From Pelomonas sp047654785 (GTDB lineage: Bacteria > Pseudomonadota > Gammaproteobacteria > Burkholderiales > Burkholderiaceae_C), in NCBI RefSeq assembly GCF_047654785.1, contig NZ_JASGKQ010000002.1, positions 1 through 64,000 on the forward strand: DNA of 64,000 bases, read 5' to 3'. Positions 9,378 to 18,400 of this stretch are shown here, piece after piece. Numbering within the stretch: position 1 is the stretch's first letter; the number at the start of each line of letters is the position of its first letter. The notes beneath the pieces were generated by a model, which did no database searches, was not told the DNA's origin, and saw only the letters and a program-made list of their open reading frames with translations. Position numbers and translations under genes: made by a program.

Positions 9378-9854
9378 TCAGCGCAGGCCCAGGGCCTGGC
9401 GCACGGCCGCGGCGGCGGCCTCGCCCTTGGCGGATTGCACCTGCTCGACCAGCTTGAGCGCCAGCGCCTGCAGCTCGGCGAGGCTGTCGCAGCGCTCGAC
9501 CTTGAGCGCGAAGGCATAGCCCTTGAACGGACCGAGCAGCTTGGTCGCCTCGCCGCTGAGGTAGGTGTAGAGCCGGGCCCGGTCCATGGCCGGCACGGCC
9601 GGCGCTGCCGCTGCTGCGGCCACGGGCGGCGGCGGCACGCCGGCCGCGGCGCCATGGGGCGCGATCAGGCCGTGCTGGAGCAGCGTGCGCAGGTCCGCCT
9701 CGGTGACGCCGGCCACCAGGCGCAGCCACTCGCCGGGGGGGCGGCTGGCGTCCAGCACATGCAGCAAGTTGCGCGCGGTGCGCGACAGCGGCAGGGCGTG
9801 CGCGCGGATCTCGGCGCGCCCCGCATCGGTTTTGGCATGCAGCAGTTCGAGCAC
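9378..9854 (-). CDS. Conserved hypothetical protein, two-domain
   Basis: 158 aa, not recognised. The N-terminal part (about residues 18-65; LSRTARNLLHVLDASRPPGE then VTEADLRTLLQHGLI) looks like a small winged-helix or helical module. An Ala/Pro linker (residues 70-90) leads to a helical C-terminal segment with YLSGEATKLLGPFKGYAFAL. No signal peptide or membrane helix. It stands alone between rsmE and the acyl-CoA synthetase gene, 38 bases upstream of rsmE on the same strand, so co-transcription is possible. Confidence 0.7.
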   Translation of the reverse strand: MLELLHAKTDAGRAEIRAHALPLSRTARNLLHVLDASRPPGEWLRLVAGVTEADLRTLLQHGLIAPHGAAAGVPPPPVAAAAAAPAVPAMDRARLYTYLSGEATKLLGPFKGYAFALKVERCDSLAELQALALKLVEQVQSAKGEAAAAAVRQALGLR

Positions 9855-9922
9855 GGTCTCTGCCCTCGCCCCGCCCGGCGGTCTTGCCGCCAGCGGGGAC
9901 TCTGGTCACGGGAAAGGAGCGA

Positions 9923-11596
9923 TCAGCTCTTGTCCCGCAACTCCCGGCGCAGCACCTTGCCCACGGGCGTCTTCGGCAGGTCGGTGCGGAACTCGATGAT
10001 CTTGGGCCGTTTGTAGCCCGTCAGATTGGCTTCGCAGTAGGCCCGCACGTCGGCCTCCGTGACATTCGGGTCTTTCTTCACGATCACGACCTTCACGGAC
10101 TCGCCGGCCTTGGCGTCGGGCACGCCCACGGCCGCGCATTCGAGCACGCCGGGCATCTGCGTCAGCACGTCCTCGATCTCGTTCGGGTACACGTTGAAGC
10201 CGCTGACGAGGATCATGTCCTTCTTGCGGTCGACGATCCTGAAATAGCCGCGCTCGTCGACGGTGCCGATGTCGCCGGTGCGGAAGAAGCCGTCGGCCGT
10301 CATGACCTTGGCCGTCTCGTCCGGGCGCTGCCAGTAGCCGGCCATGACCTGCGGGCCCTTGATGGCGATCTCGCCGGGCTGGCCCATCGGCACCTCGTGG
10401 CCGTCGTCGTCCAGCAGCTTGAGCTCGGTCAGCGGCATCGGCAGGCCGATGGTGCCGCTGTAGGCGGTGCTGTCGGTCGGGTTGCAGGTGACCGACGGCG
10501 AGGTTTCCGACAGGCCGTAGCCCTCGACGATGGGGCAGCCGGTCTTCTCCAGCCACAGCTTGGCCGTGGCCTGCTGCACGGCCATGCCGCCGCCCACCGC
10601 GATGACGAGCTTGCTCCAGTCCACCGAGCCGAAGTCGGGGTGGTTGGCCATCGCCATGAACAGCGTGTTGACGGCCGGGAAGCTGTGGAAGCGGTGCTGC
10701 GCCAGCTCCTTGAACACGGCGGGCAGGTCGCGCGGGTTCGGGATCAGCACGTTGGCGCCGCCCATGTGCATGGACAGCATCATGTTCGCGTTGAAGCCGA
10801 AGATGTGGTACAGCGGCAGCGCGCAGATGGTGACGAGCTGCTCGCCGGCCGGCACCTTCTTGAGCGCCGGCTGGTACCAGGCCTCGCTTTGCAGCAGGTT
10901 GGCGACGAGGTTGCGGTGCAGCAGCACGGCGCCCTTGCTGACGCCGGTGGTGCCGCCGGTGTACTGCAGCACGGCGATGTCGTCCGGGCCCAGCTTGGGC
11001 CTGGCGAACTTCAGGCTGCGGCCCTTGGCGAGCGCGTCGTTGAACCTGACGGCGCCCGGCAGCTCGAAGGCCGGCACCATCTTCTTCACCTTGCGCACGA
11101 CGTAGTTGACGATCATGCCCTTGGCGAGGCCCAGCATGTCGCCCATCGCGGCCAGGATGACGTGCTTGGTCGGCACGTTCTGGAGCACCTGCTGCAGCAC
11201 CGAGGCGAAGTTCTCGATGATGACGATGGCCTTGGCGCCGGAGTCCTTCAGCTGGTGCTCCAGCTCGCGCGGGGTGTACAGCGGGTTGACGTTGACGACC
11301 ACGTAGCCGGCGCGCAGCACCGCGGCCACGGCCACCGGGTACTGGAACAGGTTGGGCATCATGATGGCGACGCGGTCGCCCTTCTCCAGGCCCAGGCCCT
11401 GCAGGTAGGCGGCGAACGCGCGCGAGGCCTCGTCCACCTGCGCGAAGCTCACGCTCTTGCCCATCATCAGGTAGGCGGGCTTGGCGGCGTTCTTGCTGAA
11501 CGAGGTGTCGAGCAGGTCCGCCAGGCTGGGATAGAGCGACAAGTCGATGTCGCGCGGCACGGCGGCGGGGTAGTGCTTCAGCCAGATGGGTTCCAT
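9923..11596 (-). CDS. fadD: Long-chain fatty acid--CoA ligase
   Basis: 557-residue ANL-superfamily enzyme that activates long-chain fatty acids to acyl-CoA through an acyl-adenylate. The P-loop-like AMP motif YTGGTTGVSKGA is at about 212-223, the VEGYGLSETSP motif lies mid-protein, and the C-terminal GDIGTVDERGYFRIVDRKKDMI hinge region and the catalytic-lysine tail (LPKTPVGKVLRREL) are present. Length matches E. coli FadD (about 560). ATG at 11596; it diverges from the GntR gene across a 155-base spacer that carries a palindromic operator. Confidence 0.92.
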   Translation of the reverse strand: MEPIWLKHYPAAVPRDIDLSLYPSLADLLDTSFSKNAAKPAYLMMGKSVSFAQVDEASRAFAAYLQGLGLEKGDRVAIMMPNLFQYPVAVAAVLRAGYVVVNVNPLYTPRELEHQLKDSGAKAIVIIENFASVLQQVLQNVPTKHVILAAMGDMLGLAKGMIVNYVVRKVKKMVPAFELPGAVRFNDALAKGRSLKFARPKLGPDDIAVLQYTGGTTGVSKGAVLLHRNLVANLLQSEAWYQPALKKVPAGEQLVTICALPLYHIFGFNANMMLSMHMGGANVLIPNPRDLPAVFKELAQHRFHSFPAVNTLFMAMANHPDFGSVDWSKLVIAVGGGMAVQQATAKLWLEKTGCPIVEGYGLSETSPSVTCNPTDSTAYSGTIGLPMPLTELKLLDDDGHEVPMGQPGEIAIKGPQVMAGYWQRPDETAKVMTADGFFRTGDIGTVDERGYFRIVDRKKDMILVSGFNVYPNEIEDVLTQMPGVLECAAVGVPDAKAGESVKVVIVKKDPNVTEADVRAYCEANLTGYKRPKIIEFRTDLPKTPVGKVLRRELRDKS

Positions 11597-11706
11597 GGCC
11601 CTGTCTCCTCTTCGACCTTCTTGAAATTGCTGCGGATTCTGACCGATGGCTGACGGCGCCCCGCCGCCAAGCGCCCTCGCGTTAACCCGGGTGCGGCAAA
11701 GGTCCG

Positions 11707-11727
11707 CGATTGGTACCGTACCAATCG
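11707..11727. promoter_or_regulatory. Perfect 21-bp palindromic operator candidate
   Basis: Two perfect 10-base arms (CGATTGGTAC and GTACCAATCG) around a single central base. The site lies in the fadD/gntR spacer, 25 bases upstream of the gntR start. Its spacing and GT...AC core resemble HutC-subfamily GntR operators, so autoregulation by the adjacent regulator is the simplest reading; control of divergent fadD is possible. I saw no second copy near the TonB receptor gene. Confidence 0.6.
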
Positions 11728-11751
11728 AGAACCAAAGACCACCACCCCGCC

Positions 11752-12531
11752 ATGACGCCGCCCCCCGATCTGTACCGCCTGCTGCGCGACGAGCTCGCCC
11801 AGGACGCCCTGGGCGCGGCCGACGCCGCCGGGCCGCTGTACCTGCGGCTGGCCTCGCAGCTGCGCCAGGCGGTGCTGGACGGCCGCCTGCGGCCCGGCGC
11901 CTCGCTGCCGCCGGAGCGCGAGCTGGCGCAGCGGCTGGGCATCTCGCGGCAGACGGTGCGCAAGGCCGTCGAGGCGCTGACGAACGAGGGCGCGCTGAAG
12001 GTGCGCCAGGGCTCGGGCACCTTCGTCAGCGCGCGGCTGGTGGAGTCGCTGACCGAGCTGACCAGCTTCTCCGACGACATGCGCCGCCGCGGCCTGGAGC
12101 CCGGCTCGCTGTGGCTGGACCGCGAGATCGGCCCGCCCGACGCGCAGGAGGCGCTGGCGCTGGGCCTGCCGCTGCACGGCCGGGTGGCGCGGCTGTCGCG
12201 CGTGCGGCTGGCCGACGGCGAGCCCATCGCGCTGGAGTTCGCCGTCGTCGACGCGGCGCTGGTGGGCGGCACGACCGAATTCGGCAGCTCGCTGTACGAG
12301 GCCATCCGCGCCCAGGGCCGCGCGCCGGTGCGCGCCGTGCAGCGCGTGCGCGCCGCGATCGCGGGCGACCGCGCAGCGCGCGCGCTGGACATCGCGCTGG
12401 GCTCGCCGGTGCTGCAGATCGAACGCCATTCCTACGACGCCGCCGGCCGGCCGCTGGAATGGACGCGCTCCACCTACCGCGGCGACATGTACGACTACGT
12501 CGTCGAAATGCGCGCCAGCCCGCCCGCCTGA
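11752..12531 (+). CDS. GntR-family (HutC/UTRA) transcriptional regulator
   Basis: 259-residue regulator: winged-helix DNA-binding domain at about residues 28-93 (LRPGASLPPERELAQRLGIS, then RQTVRKAVEALTNEGAL and the wing RQGSGTFV), followed by a UTRA ligand-binding domain (about 110-250) ending in the typical STYRGDMYDYVVEM strand. ATG at 11752 chosen because a TTG-initiated extension would run through the palindromic operator. Effector unknown; UTRA domains usually bind small sugars or amino-acid derivatives. It precedes a TonB receptor gene by 50 bases on the same strand, so it may control that uptake system. Confidence 0.88.
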   Translation: MTPPPDLYRLLRDELAQDALGAADAAGPLYLRLASQLRQAVLDGRLRPGASLPPERELAQRLGISRQTVRKAVEALTNEGALKVRQGSGTFVSARLVESLTELTSFSDDMRRRGLEPGSLWLDREIGPPDAQEALALGLPLHGRVARLSRVRLADGEPIALEFAVVDAALVGGTTEFGSSLYEAIRAQGRAPVRAVQRVRAAIAGDRAARALDIALGSPVLQIERHSYDAAGRPLEWTRSTYRGDMYDYVVEMRASPPA

Positions 12532-12581
12532 CGGCGCCTACCCATCCCCCGACACCCACCCCCAAGAGAAGACCCCCCACC

Positions 12582-15431
12582 ATGAACCCACGCTCCTTCC
12601 CCCGCCCGAACACCCGCCTGCACGCGCTGGCCGCCGCCGCGCTGCTGGCCGCCGGCCCCGCCGCCTTCGCGCAGCAGGCCGCCGCGCCGGCCGAGGCCGC
12701 CAGCGCCACCAAGCTGGACGCGGTCGTCGTCACCGGCATCCGCGCGTCGATCGCCAAGTCCATCGCCACCAAGCGCAATGCCAGCACCAACGTCGAGGTG
12801 GTGTCGGCCGAGGACGTGGGCAAGATGCCCGACAAGAACGTCGCCGACGCGCTGTCGCGCCTGCCCGGCGTCAACGTGCAGTACGGCGGCGCCGGCGCGA
12901 TGGACGAGGCCGAGCGCGTCGCCATCCGCGGCACCTCGCCGGGGCTGAACCTGGTCACGATCGCCGGCCACGCGGTGTCCGCGGGCGACTGGCACGTGGG
13001 CGACCAGTCCGCCGGCAACACCGTCAGCAGCCGCAGCGTGGGCTTCGGCCTGCTGCCCTCGCAGCTGATCGGCCAGACGCTGGTCTACAAGACCCAGCGC
13101 GCCGACATCACCGAGGGCGGCCTGGCCGGCAGCGTGGACGTGCTGCTGCGCCGCCCGCTGGACTTCAAGACCGGGCTGTCCGGCGAGGCCGCCCTCGGCG
13201 CCGTCTACGCCGACCTGCCGGGCAAGACCGACCCGCAGGTCTCGGGCCTGATGGCCTGGGTGTCGCAGGACCGCCGCATCGGCCTGGTCGCGCAGGCGTT
13301 CAAGGAGGACCGCACGCTGCGCCGCGACGGCCAGGAGCTGTTCAGCTACACGGCGCTGACGCAGGCGCAGGCCACCTCGCTGGCCGGCGGCGACGCGGCG
13401 CTGGCCGCCCAGCTCGTCGGCAAGCGGCTGCCCAACCAGTTCAATTCGGCGATGTTCGAGGGCGTGCGCAAGCGCAAGGGCGGCTACCTCGGCCTGGAGC
13501 TGCGGCCCGACGCGCAGTGGGACATCGTGCTGTCGGGCTTCAAGTCGTCGCTGGACGCGCCCAACTACAACAGCTCCGGCTTCGCCACGCTGAGCAACCT
13601 GGTCCCGGGCGGCTGGCTGCTCAGCAACCCGGTCATCGACGGCGACGTCATCACCGGCGCCAGCCTGAAGCGCCCGGCGGGCTCGACGACCAACGCGATG
13701 GGCATGGAGTTCGACCACTTCATGCGCGCCGGCGCGCGCTCCACGTCAGACTTCTACGACCTCGACGTCAAGTTCGAGCCCAGCGACCGGCTCTCGCTGC
13801 GCGCCCGCGCCGGCAGCACCGAGGGCGGCGGCTACACCTCGTCGCAGCCGGCGCTGGTGTTCGCGCTGGTGAACCCCGACATCACCTACCAGATGCACCG
13901 CGACCGCGCCACCGACTGGGTGATGACCAACGCCGCCGGCCAGCGCATCGACCTCGGCAACATCGCCAACTACGAGATGATGAACGGGCTGCCGCTGCCC
14001 GCCGTCACCTCGCTGGACCGCGAGAACTACCTGCACTTCGACGGCGACCTGAAGCTCGCCACCTCCTGGTTCACCAACCTGAAGTTCGGCCTGCGCACGG
14101 CCACGCACAAGCGCAGCGTCGACGCGGTCGGCAGCCGCTGGAACGCGCAGGACGACGGCAGCACCGCGACGCCGTTCCGCGCCATCACCGGCGCATCGCT
14201 GATCAACTTCCCCGTCACCACCCCCAACCCGGCCACCGCCTACCCCGGCGGCTTCGCCAGCGGCGTGGACGGCGACTTCCCGCGCGACCTGTTCCGCTTC
14301 GGCACCGACCAGCTGCAGCAGTTCGCCGACCAGTACCAGTACTACGACGCCACCGGCGGCAAGCAGTGGGGCTCGGGCTATGCGCTGCGCGAGAAGAACC
14401 GCGCCGCCTACCTGATGGGCGAGTTCGACGCCGAGCAGTTCTCCGGCAACATCGGCCTGCGCGCGGTGCAGACCGTGGTGGACACCACCTCCTACCAGCT
14501 GGTGCCGCAGTGCCCGGCGCTGGCCGCCTGCCCGACGCAGGGCGCCATCGTCGGCTCGCGCTTCGGCACCGTCGTGCCGTCCTACACCTCGACCAAGCAC
14601 AACGCGCTGCTGCCCAGCGCCAACCTGAAGTGGGACATCGACAGCCGCCTCGTCGCGCGCTTCTCGCTGAGCCGCTCGCTGGGCCGCCCGAACTACAACG
14701 AGCTGGCCGGCGCGCTGACCGTCAACAACAACACGCTGATCGCGGCGACCGGCAACCCGATGCTGAAGCCGACCACGGCCAACAACGCCGACGCGTCGCT
14801 GGCCTGGTACTTCGCGCCGCGCGCCTACGTGTCCGGCAGCCTGTTCTCGCAGCGCCTGCATGACTACGTGAAGCCCGTCTCGCAGGTCGCGATGCTGGAC
14901 GACCCGTCCAACCCCGGCACGCAGCGCGAGTACATGCTGACCACCCGCGTCGGCATGAAGGCCAAGCTGCACGGCGCCGAGCTGGCGGCCGAGCTGCCGC
15001 TGGGCGCGGGCTTCGGCGCGGGCGGCAACCTGACCTACGTGAAGTCGCGCGACGCCGACGGCCAGCCCATGCTGGGCAGCTCCAAGGTGACCTACAACCT
15101 GATCGGCTTCTACGAGAACGACCGCTTCAGCGCCCGGCTGAGCTGGAACTGGCGCGACGACTACGCCTACACCGTCATCGGCGACGGCTCGGGCCAGGTC
15201 AAGCAGGACCTGAAGGGCAACTACCTCATCAACGGCCTGCACTACTACGCCGCCTACGGCGCGCTGTCGCTGTCGCTGAACTACAAGATCAACGAGCACC
15301 TGAGCGTCTCGCTGGACGGCAACAACCTCAACGACCCGCTGCGCCACACCTACATGCTGACGGAGAGCGCCCCGGCCAACTGGTACACCAGCGGCCGCCA
15401 GTACTACCTGAACCTGCGCATGAAGCTCTGA
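12582..15431 (+). CDS. TonB-dependent outer-membrane receptor
   Basis: 949-residue receptor. Signal peptide of about 30 residues ending AAFA-Q, TonB-box-like DAVVVTGIRAS near residues 46-56, plug domain with KMPDKNVADALSRLPGVNVQ and VAIRGTSPGLNLVTI, then a beta-barrel ending in an aromatic strand (GRQYYLNLRMKL). The plug sequence is of the long Caulobacter/Xanthomonas-type receptor family, commonly used for carbohydrates or other large nutrients. It follows the GntR regulator gene by 50 bases, so regulator and receptor probably form one unit; the substrate cannot be read from the sequence. Confidence 0.92.
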   Translation: MNPRSFPRPNTRLHALAAAALLAAGPAAFAQQAAAPAEAASATKLDAVVVTGIRASIAKSIATKRNASTNVEVVSAEDVGKMPDKNVADALSRLPGVNVQYGGAGAMDEAERVAIRGTSPGLNLVTIAGHAVSAGDWHVGDQSAGNTVSSRSVGFGLLPSQLIGQTLVYKTQRADITEGGLAGSVDVLLRRPLDFKTGLSGEAALGAVYADLPGKTDPQVSGLMAWVSQDRRIGLVAQAFKEDRTLRRDGQELFSYTALTQAQATSLAGGDAALAAQLVGKRLPNQFNSAMFEGVRKRKGGYLGLELRPDAQWDIVLSGFKSSLDAPNYNSSGFATLSNLVPGGWLLSNPVIDGDVITGASLKRPAGSTTNAMGMEFDHFMRAGARSTSDFYDLDVKFEPSDRLSLRARAGSTEGGGYTSSQPALVFALVNPDITYQMHRDRATDWVMTNAAGQRIDLGNIANYEMMNGLPLPAVTSLDRENYLHFDGDLKLATSWFTNLKFGLRTATHKRSVDAVGSRWNAQDDGSTATPFRAITGASLINFPVTTPNPATAYPGGFASGVDGDFPRDLFRFGTDQLQQFADQYQYYDATGGKQWGSGYALREKNRAAYLMGEFDAEQFSGNIGLRAVQTVVDTTSYQLVPQCPALAACPTQGAIVGSRFGTVVPSYTSTKHNALLPSANLKWDIDSRLVARFSLSRSLGRPNYNELAGALTVNNNTLIAATGNPMLKPTTANNADASLAWYFAPRAYVSGSLFSQRLHDYVKPVSQVAMLDDPSNPGTQREYMLTTRVGMKAKLHGAELAAELPLGAGFGAGGNLTYVKSRDADGQPMLGSSKVTYNLIGFYENDRFSARLSWNWRDDYAYTVIGDGSGQVKQDLKGNYLINGLHYYAAYGALSLSLNYKINEHLSVSLDGNNLNDPLRHTYMLTESAPANWYTSGRQYYLNLRMKL

Positions 15432-15451
15432 ACGCGGGTGACGCTGCCGGA

Positions 15452-15472
15452 GGCCGTGGTCACTCCACGGCC
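15452..15472. terminator. Hairpin between convergent genes
   Basis: Perfect 8-bp stem (15452-15459 with 15465-15472) and a 5-base loop, between the TonB receptor stop and the pntB 3' end and overlapping the last pntB codons. There is no T-run, so a role as bidirectional terminator is only a suggestion. Confidence 0.3.
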
Positions 15473-16881
15473 TTCAGCATGTCCTCCACCACCTTCTTCG
15501 CGTCGCCGAACACCATCATGGTCTTGTCCATGTAGAACAGCTCGTTGTCCAGGCCCGCGTAGCCCGCGGCCATGGAGCGCTTGTTGACGATGATGGTCTT
15601 GGCCTTGTAGGCCTCCAGGATGGGCATGCCGTAGATCGGGCTGCCCTTCACGTGCGCGGCCGGGTTCACGACGTCGTTGGCGCCCAGGATGATGGCCACG
15701 TCCACCTGGCCGAACTCGCCGTTGATGTCCTCCATCTCGAACACCTGGTCGTAGGGCACCTCGGCCTCGGCCAGCAGCACGTTCATGTGGCCCGGCATGC
15801 GGCCGGCCACCGGGTGGATGGCGTACTTGACGGTGATGCCCTTCTCGGTGAGCTTGGCGGCCAGCTCCTTGACCGCGTGCTGCGCGCGCGCGACGGCCAG
15901 GCCATAGCCCGGCACGATGACCACGCTCTCGGCGTTGCCGAGCACGAAGGCCGCGTCGTCGGCGCTGCCGCTCTTGACGTTGCGCTGCTGCGCCGCGCCG
16001 GCCGCCGGGCCGCCGGCCTCGCCGCCGAAGCCGCCCAGGATCACGTTGAAGAACGAACGGTTCATCGCCTTGCACATGATGTAGCTCAGGATCGCGCCCG
16101 AGCTGCCCACCAGCGAGCCGGCGATGATCAGCATGCTGTTGTTCAGCGAGAAGCCGATGCCCGCCGCGGCCCAGCCGGAGTAGCTGTTCAGCATGGACAC
16201 CACCACCGGCATGTCCGCCCCGCCGATCGGGATGATCAGCGTCACGCCCAACACGAAGCCGAGCGCGACGACCAGCCAGAAGTCCAGATAGCCCTGGCCA
16301 TGCCAGAAGCCGAACACGCAGAACGCCGCCGCCAGGCCCAGCGCCGCGTTCAGCGCATGCTGGCCCTTGAACTGCACCGGCGCGCCCTGGAACAGCCGGA
16401 ACTTGCTCTTGCCCGACAGCTTGCCCCAGGCGATCACGGAGCCGGTGAAGGTCACCGCGCCGATGAAGGCGCCCAGCGCCAGCTCGATGCGGTTGCCCCC
16501 CGGGATCGCGCCGCCCTTGGCGGTGATCTGGAAGGCCCAGGGCTCGTAGACCGCCGCCACCGCGATCGCCACGGCCGCCAGGCCGATCATGCTGTGGAAG
16601 AAGGCGACCAGCTCGGGCATCTTGGTCATCTCGACCGTCCTGGCCTTCCAGGCGCCGAAGCCGCCGCCCACCACCAGGCCCAGCAGCACCCAGCCCAGGC
16701 CCGCGCCGGAGCCGGCCAGCTTGGCGATGAGCGCGGCGGTCGTGCACGCCGCGATGGCCATGCCGGCCATGCCGAAGAGGTTGCCGCGGATGGACGTCGT
16801 CGGATGCGACAGCCCTTTCAGCGACTGGATGAAGCAGACGCTGGCGATCAGGTACAGCAGCGTGACCAGGTTCATGCTCAT
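15460..16881 (-). CDS. pntB: NAD(P) transhydrogenase subunit beta
   Basis: 473-residue beta subunit of the proton-translocating transhydrogenase (NADH + NADP+ to NAD+ + NADPH). Eight or nine membrane helices occupy residues 1 to about 270. The NADP-binding domain III follows with VVIVPGYGLAVARAQHAV, GRMPGHMNVLLAEA, the NDVVNPAA motif and KRSMAAGYAGLDNELF. ATG at 16881 overlaps the pntAB stop (ATGA). Third gene of a three-gene operon, typical of organisms with a split alpha subunit. Confidence 0.95.
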   Translation of the reverse strand: MSMNLVTLLYLIASVCFIQSLKGLSHPTTSIRGNLFGMAGMAIAACTTAALIAKLAGSGAGLGWVLLGLVVGGGFGAWKARTVEMTKMPELVAFFHSMIGLAAVAIAVAAVYEPWAFQITAKGGAIPGGNRIELALGAFIGAVTFTGSVIAWGKLSGKSKFRLFQGAPVQFKGQHALNAALGLAAAFCVFGFWHGQGYLDFWLVVALGFVLGVTLIIPIGGADMPVVVSMLNSYSGWAAAGIGFSLNNSMLIIAGSLVGSSGAILSYIMCKAMNRSFFNVILGGFGGEAGGPAAGAAQQRNVKSGSADDAAFVLGNAESVVIVPGYGLAVARAQHAVKELAAKLTEKGITVKYAIHPVAGRMPGHMNVLLAEAEVPYDQVFEMEDINGEFGQVDVAIILGANDVVNPAAHVKGSPIYGMPILEAYKAKTIIVNKRSMAAGYAGLDNELFYMDKTMMVFGDAKKVVEDMLKAVE

Positions 16882-17204
16882 CGCGCACCCTCCTTCTTCG
16901 CGGCCGGCCGGTCCTTCTTCTTGAACATCTCCAGCATCCGCCGCGTGACCAGGAAGCCGCCGAAGATGTTGACCGCCGCCAGCGCGACGGCGACGACGCC
17001 CATGCCCTTGGCCAGCGGCGTCTCGGTCAGCGCCGCGGCCAGCATCGCGCCGACGATGACGATGGCCGAGATCGCGTTCGTCACCGCCATCAGCGGCGTG
17101 TGCAGCGCGGGCGTGACCGTCCAGACGACGTGGTAGCCCACGTAGATGGCGAGCACGAAGATGATCAGATTGATGATGGTGTGGTCAACCAGTTCCATGG
17201 TCAT
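16878..17204 (-). CDS. pntAB: NAD(P) transhydrogenase subunit alpha, membrane part
   Basis: 108-residue membrane domain (alpha2) of the split transhydrogenase alpha subunit. Hydrophobic helices at about residues 10-30, 36-57 and 63-87, with HTPLMAVTNAISAIVIVGA and NIFGGFLVTRRMLEMFKKKD as family landmarks. ATG at 17204 overlaps the pntAA stop (ATGA); a second ATG two codons later is possible but lacks the overlap. Confidence 0.95.
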   Translation of the reverse strand: MTMELVDHTIINLIIFVLAIYVGYHVVWTVTPALHTPLMAVTNAISAIVIVGAMLAAALTETPLAKGMGVVAVALAAVNIFGGFLVTRRMLEMFKKKDRPAAKKEGAR

Positions 17205-18316
17205 GCCCTCGTGACGTGGCCGTCTTGCGTGACGCGGCAGGCCGCGACGATGTCGTCGTCCAGCGGCACGGTGAACGTGCCCTCCTGGGTGATGACGAGC
17301 TTCAGGAAATCCAGCACATTGCGCGCGTACAGCGCCGACGCATCGGCCGCCACCAGCGCCGGCAGGTTGGTCTCGCCGACCAGCGTGACGCCGTGCCTGA
17401 CGACCGTGCGGCCGGCCTCGGTCAGCGGGCAGTTGCCGCCCGCGGGGGCGGCGAGGTCGACGATGACCGAGCCGGGCTTCATGGCCTTGACCATGTCCTC
17501 GGTGACCAGCACGGGCGCGGCGCGGCCGGGGATCAGCGCCGTCGTGATGACCACGTCGGCCTGGGCCACGCGCTTGGCCACCTCGGCCTTCTGGCGCTCC
17601 AGCCAGCTCGGCGGCATCGGCCGCGCATAGCCGCCCACGCCCTCGGCGGCCTCCTTCTCTTCGGCCGTCTCGTAGAGCACGTCGATGAACTTGGCGCCCA
17701 GCGACTCGACCTGCTCCTTCACCGAGGGCCGCACGTCCGACGCCTCGATGACCGCACCCAGCCGCTTCGCCGTGGCGATGGCCTGCAGCCCCGCGACGCC
17801 CACGCCCAGCACGACCACGCGCGCCGCCTTCACCGTGCCGGCCGCCGTCATCAGCATCGGGAAGAAGCGCTGGTATTTGTCGGCCGCGATCATCACGGCC
17901 TTGTAGCCGGCGATGTTGGCCTGGCTGGACAGCACGTCCATGCTCTGCGCGCGCGTCGTGCGCGGCGCGGCTTCGAGCGCGAAGCCGGTCAGCCCGGCCG
18001 CGGCCAGGGCGGCGAGGCCGTCGCGGTCGAAGGGATTGAGCATGCCGACCAACGCGGTGCCGGTCTTCATCAGCGCCAGCTCGTCGGCCTGCGGCGCGCG
18101 CACCTTCAGCACCAGCTCGCAGGCCAGCGCGGCGGCCTGGTCGACGATCTCGCAGCCCACCGCCTCGTAGGCCGCGTCGGGGGCGCTGGCCGCGACGCCG
18201 GCACCCGATTCGATGCGCAGCACGTGGCCGGCGGCCTTCAGCTTCTTGGCCGTCTCGGGCGTGACGGCCACGCGGGTCTCTCCGGCCGCGCGTTCGCGCG
18301 GGACGCCGATCTGCAT
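17201..18316 (-). CDS. pntAA: NAD(P) transhydrogenase subunit alpha, NAD-binding part
   Basis: 371-residue soluble NAD(H)-binding domain I, alanine-dehydrogenase-like. Starts with the characteristic MQIGVPRE, then AVTPETAKKLKAAGH, the SSQANIAGYKAV segment and the Rossmann glycine loop VVLGVGVAGLQAIATAKRLGA near residues 165-186, with RPSVKEQVESLGAKF following. Provides NADH to the membrane complex formed with pntAB and pntB. Start is 84 bases from the divergent Nudix gene, so the promoters share this short spacer. Confidence 0.95.
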   Translation of the reverse strand: MQIGVPRERAAGETRVAVTPETAKKLKAAGHVLRIESGAGVAASAPDAAYEAVGCEIVDQAAALACELVLKVRAPQADELALMKTGTALVGMLNPFDRDGLAALAAAGLTGFALEAAPRTTRAQSMDVLSSQANIAGYKAVMIAADKYQRFFPMLMTAAGTVKAARVVVLGVGVAGLQAIATAKRLGAVIEASDVRPSVKEQVESLGAKFIDVLYETAEEKEAAEGVGGYARPMPPSWLERQKAEVAKRVAQADVVITTALIPGRAAPVLVTEDMVKAMKPGSVIVDLAAPAGGNCPLTEAGRTVVRHGVTLVGETNLPALVAADASALYARNVLDFLKLVITQEGTFTVPLDDDIVAACRVTQDGHVTRA

Positions 18317-18400
18317 GGAAGCTCCTGTCGGGGGCTGGGGTGCGCAGCAGCTTACACAATGCCTGCGCCATTCCGGTGCGGGAATGCGAGAGGAGGACCC

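Noticed and set aside
3175..9519. Very long plus-strand open frame (over 2100 codons) opposite the mrp operon
   Set aside because: Composition is Arg/Gln/His/Gly-rich with no domain, and it lies antisense to clear antiporter genes. It is a by-product of high GC with few stop codons. The same applies to the other long antisense frames in the window.
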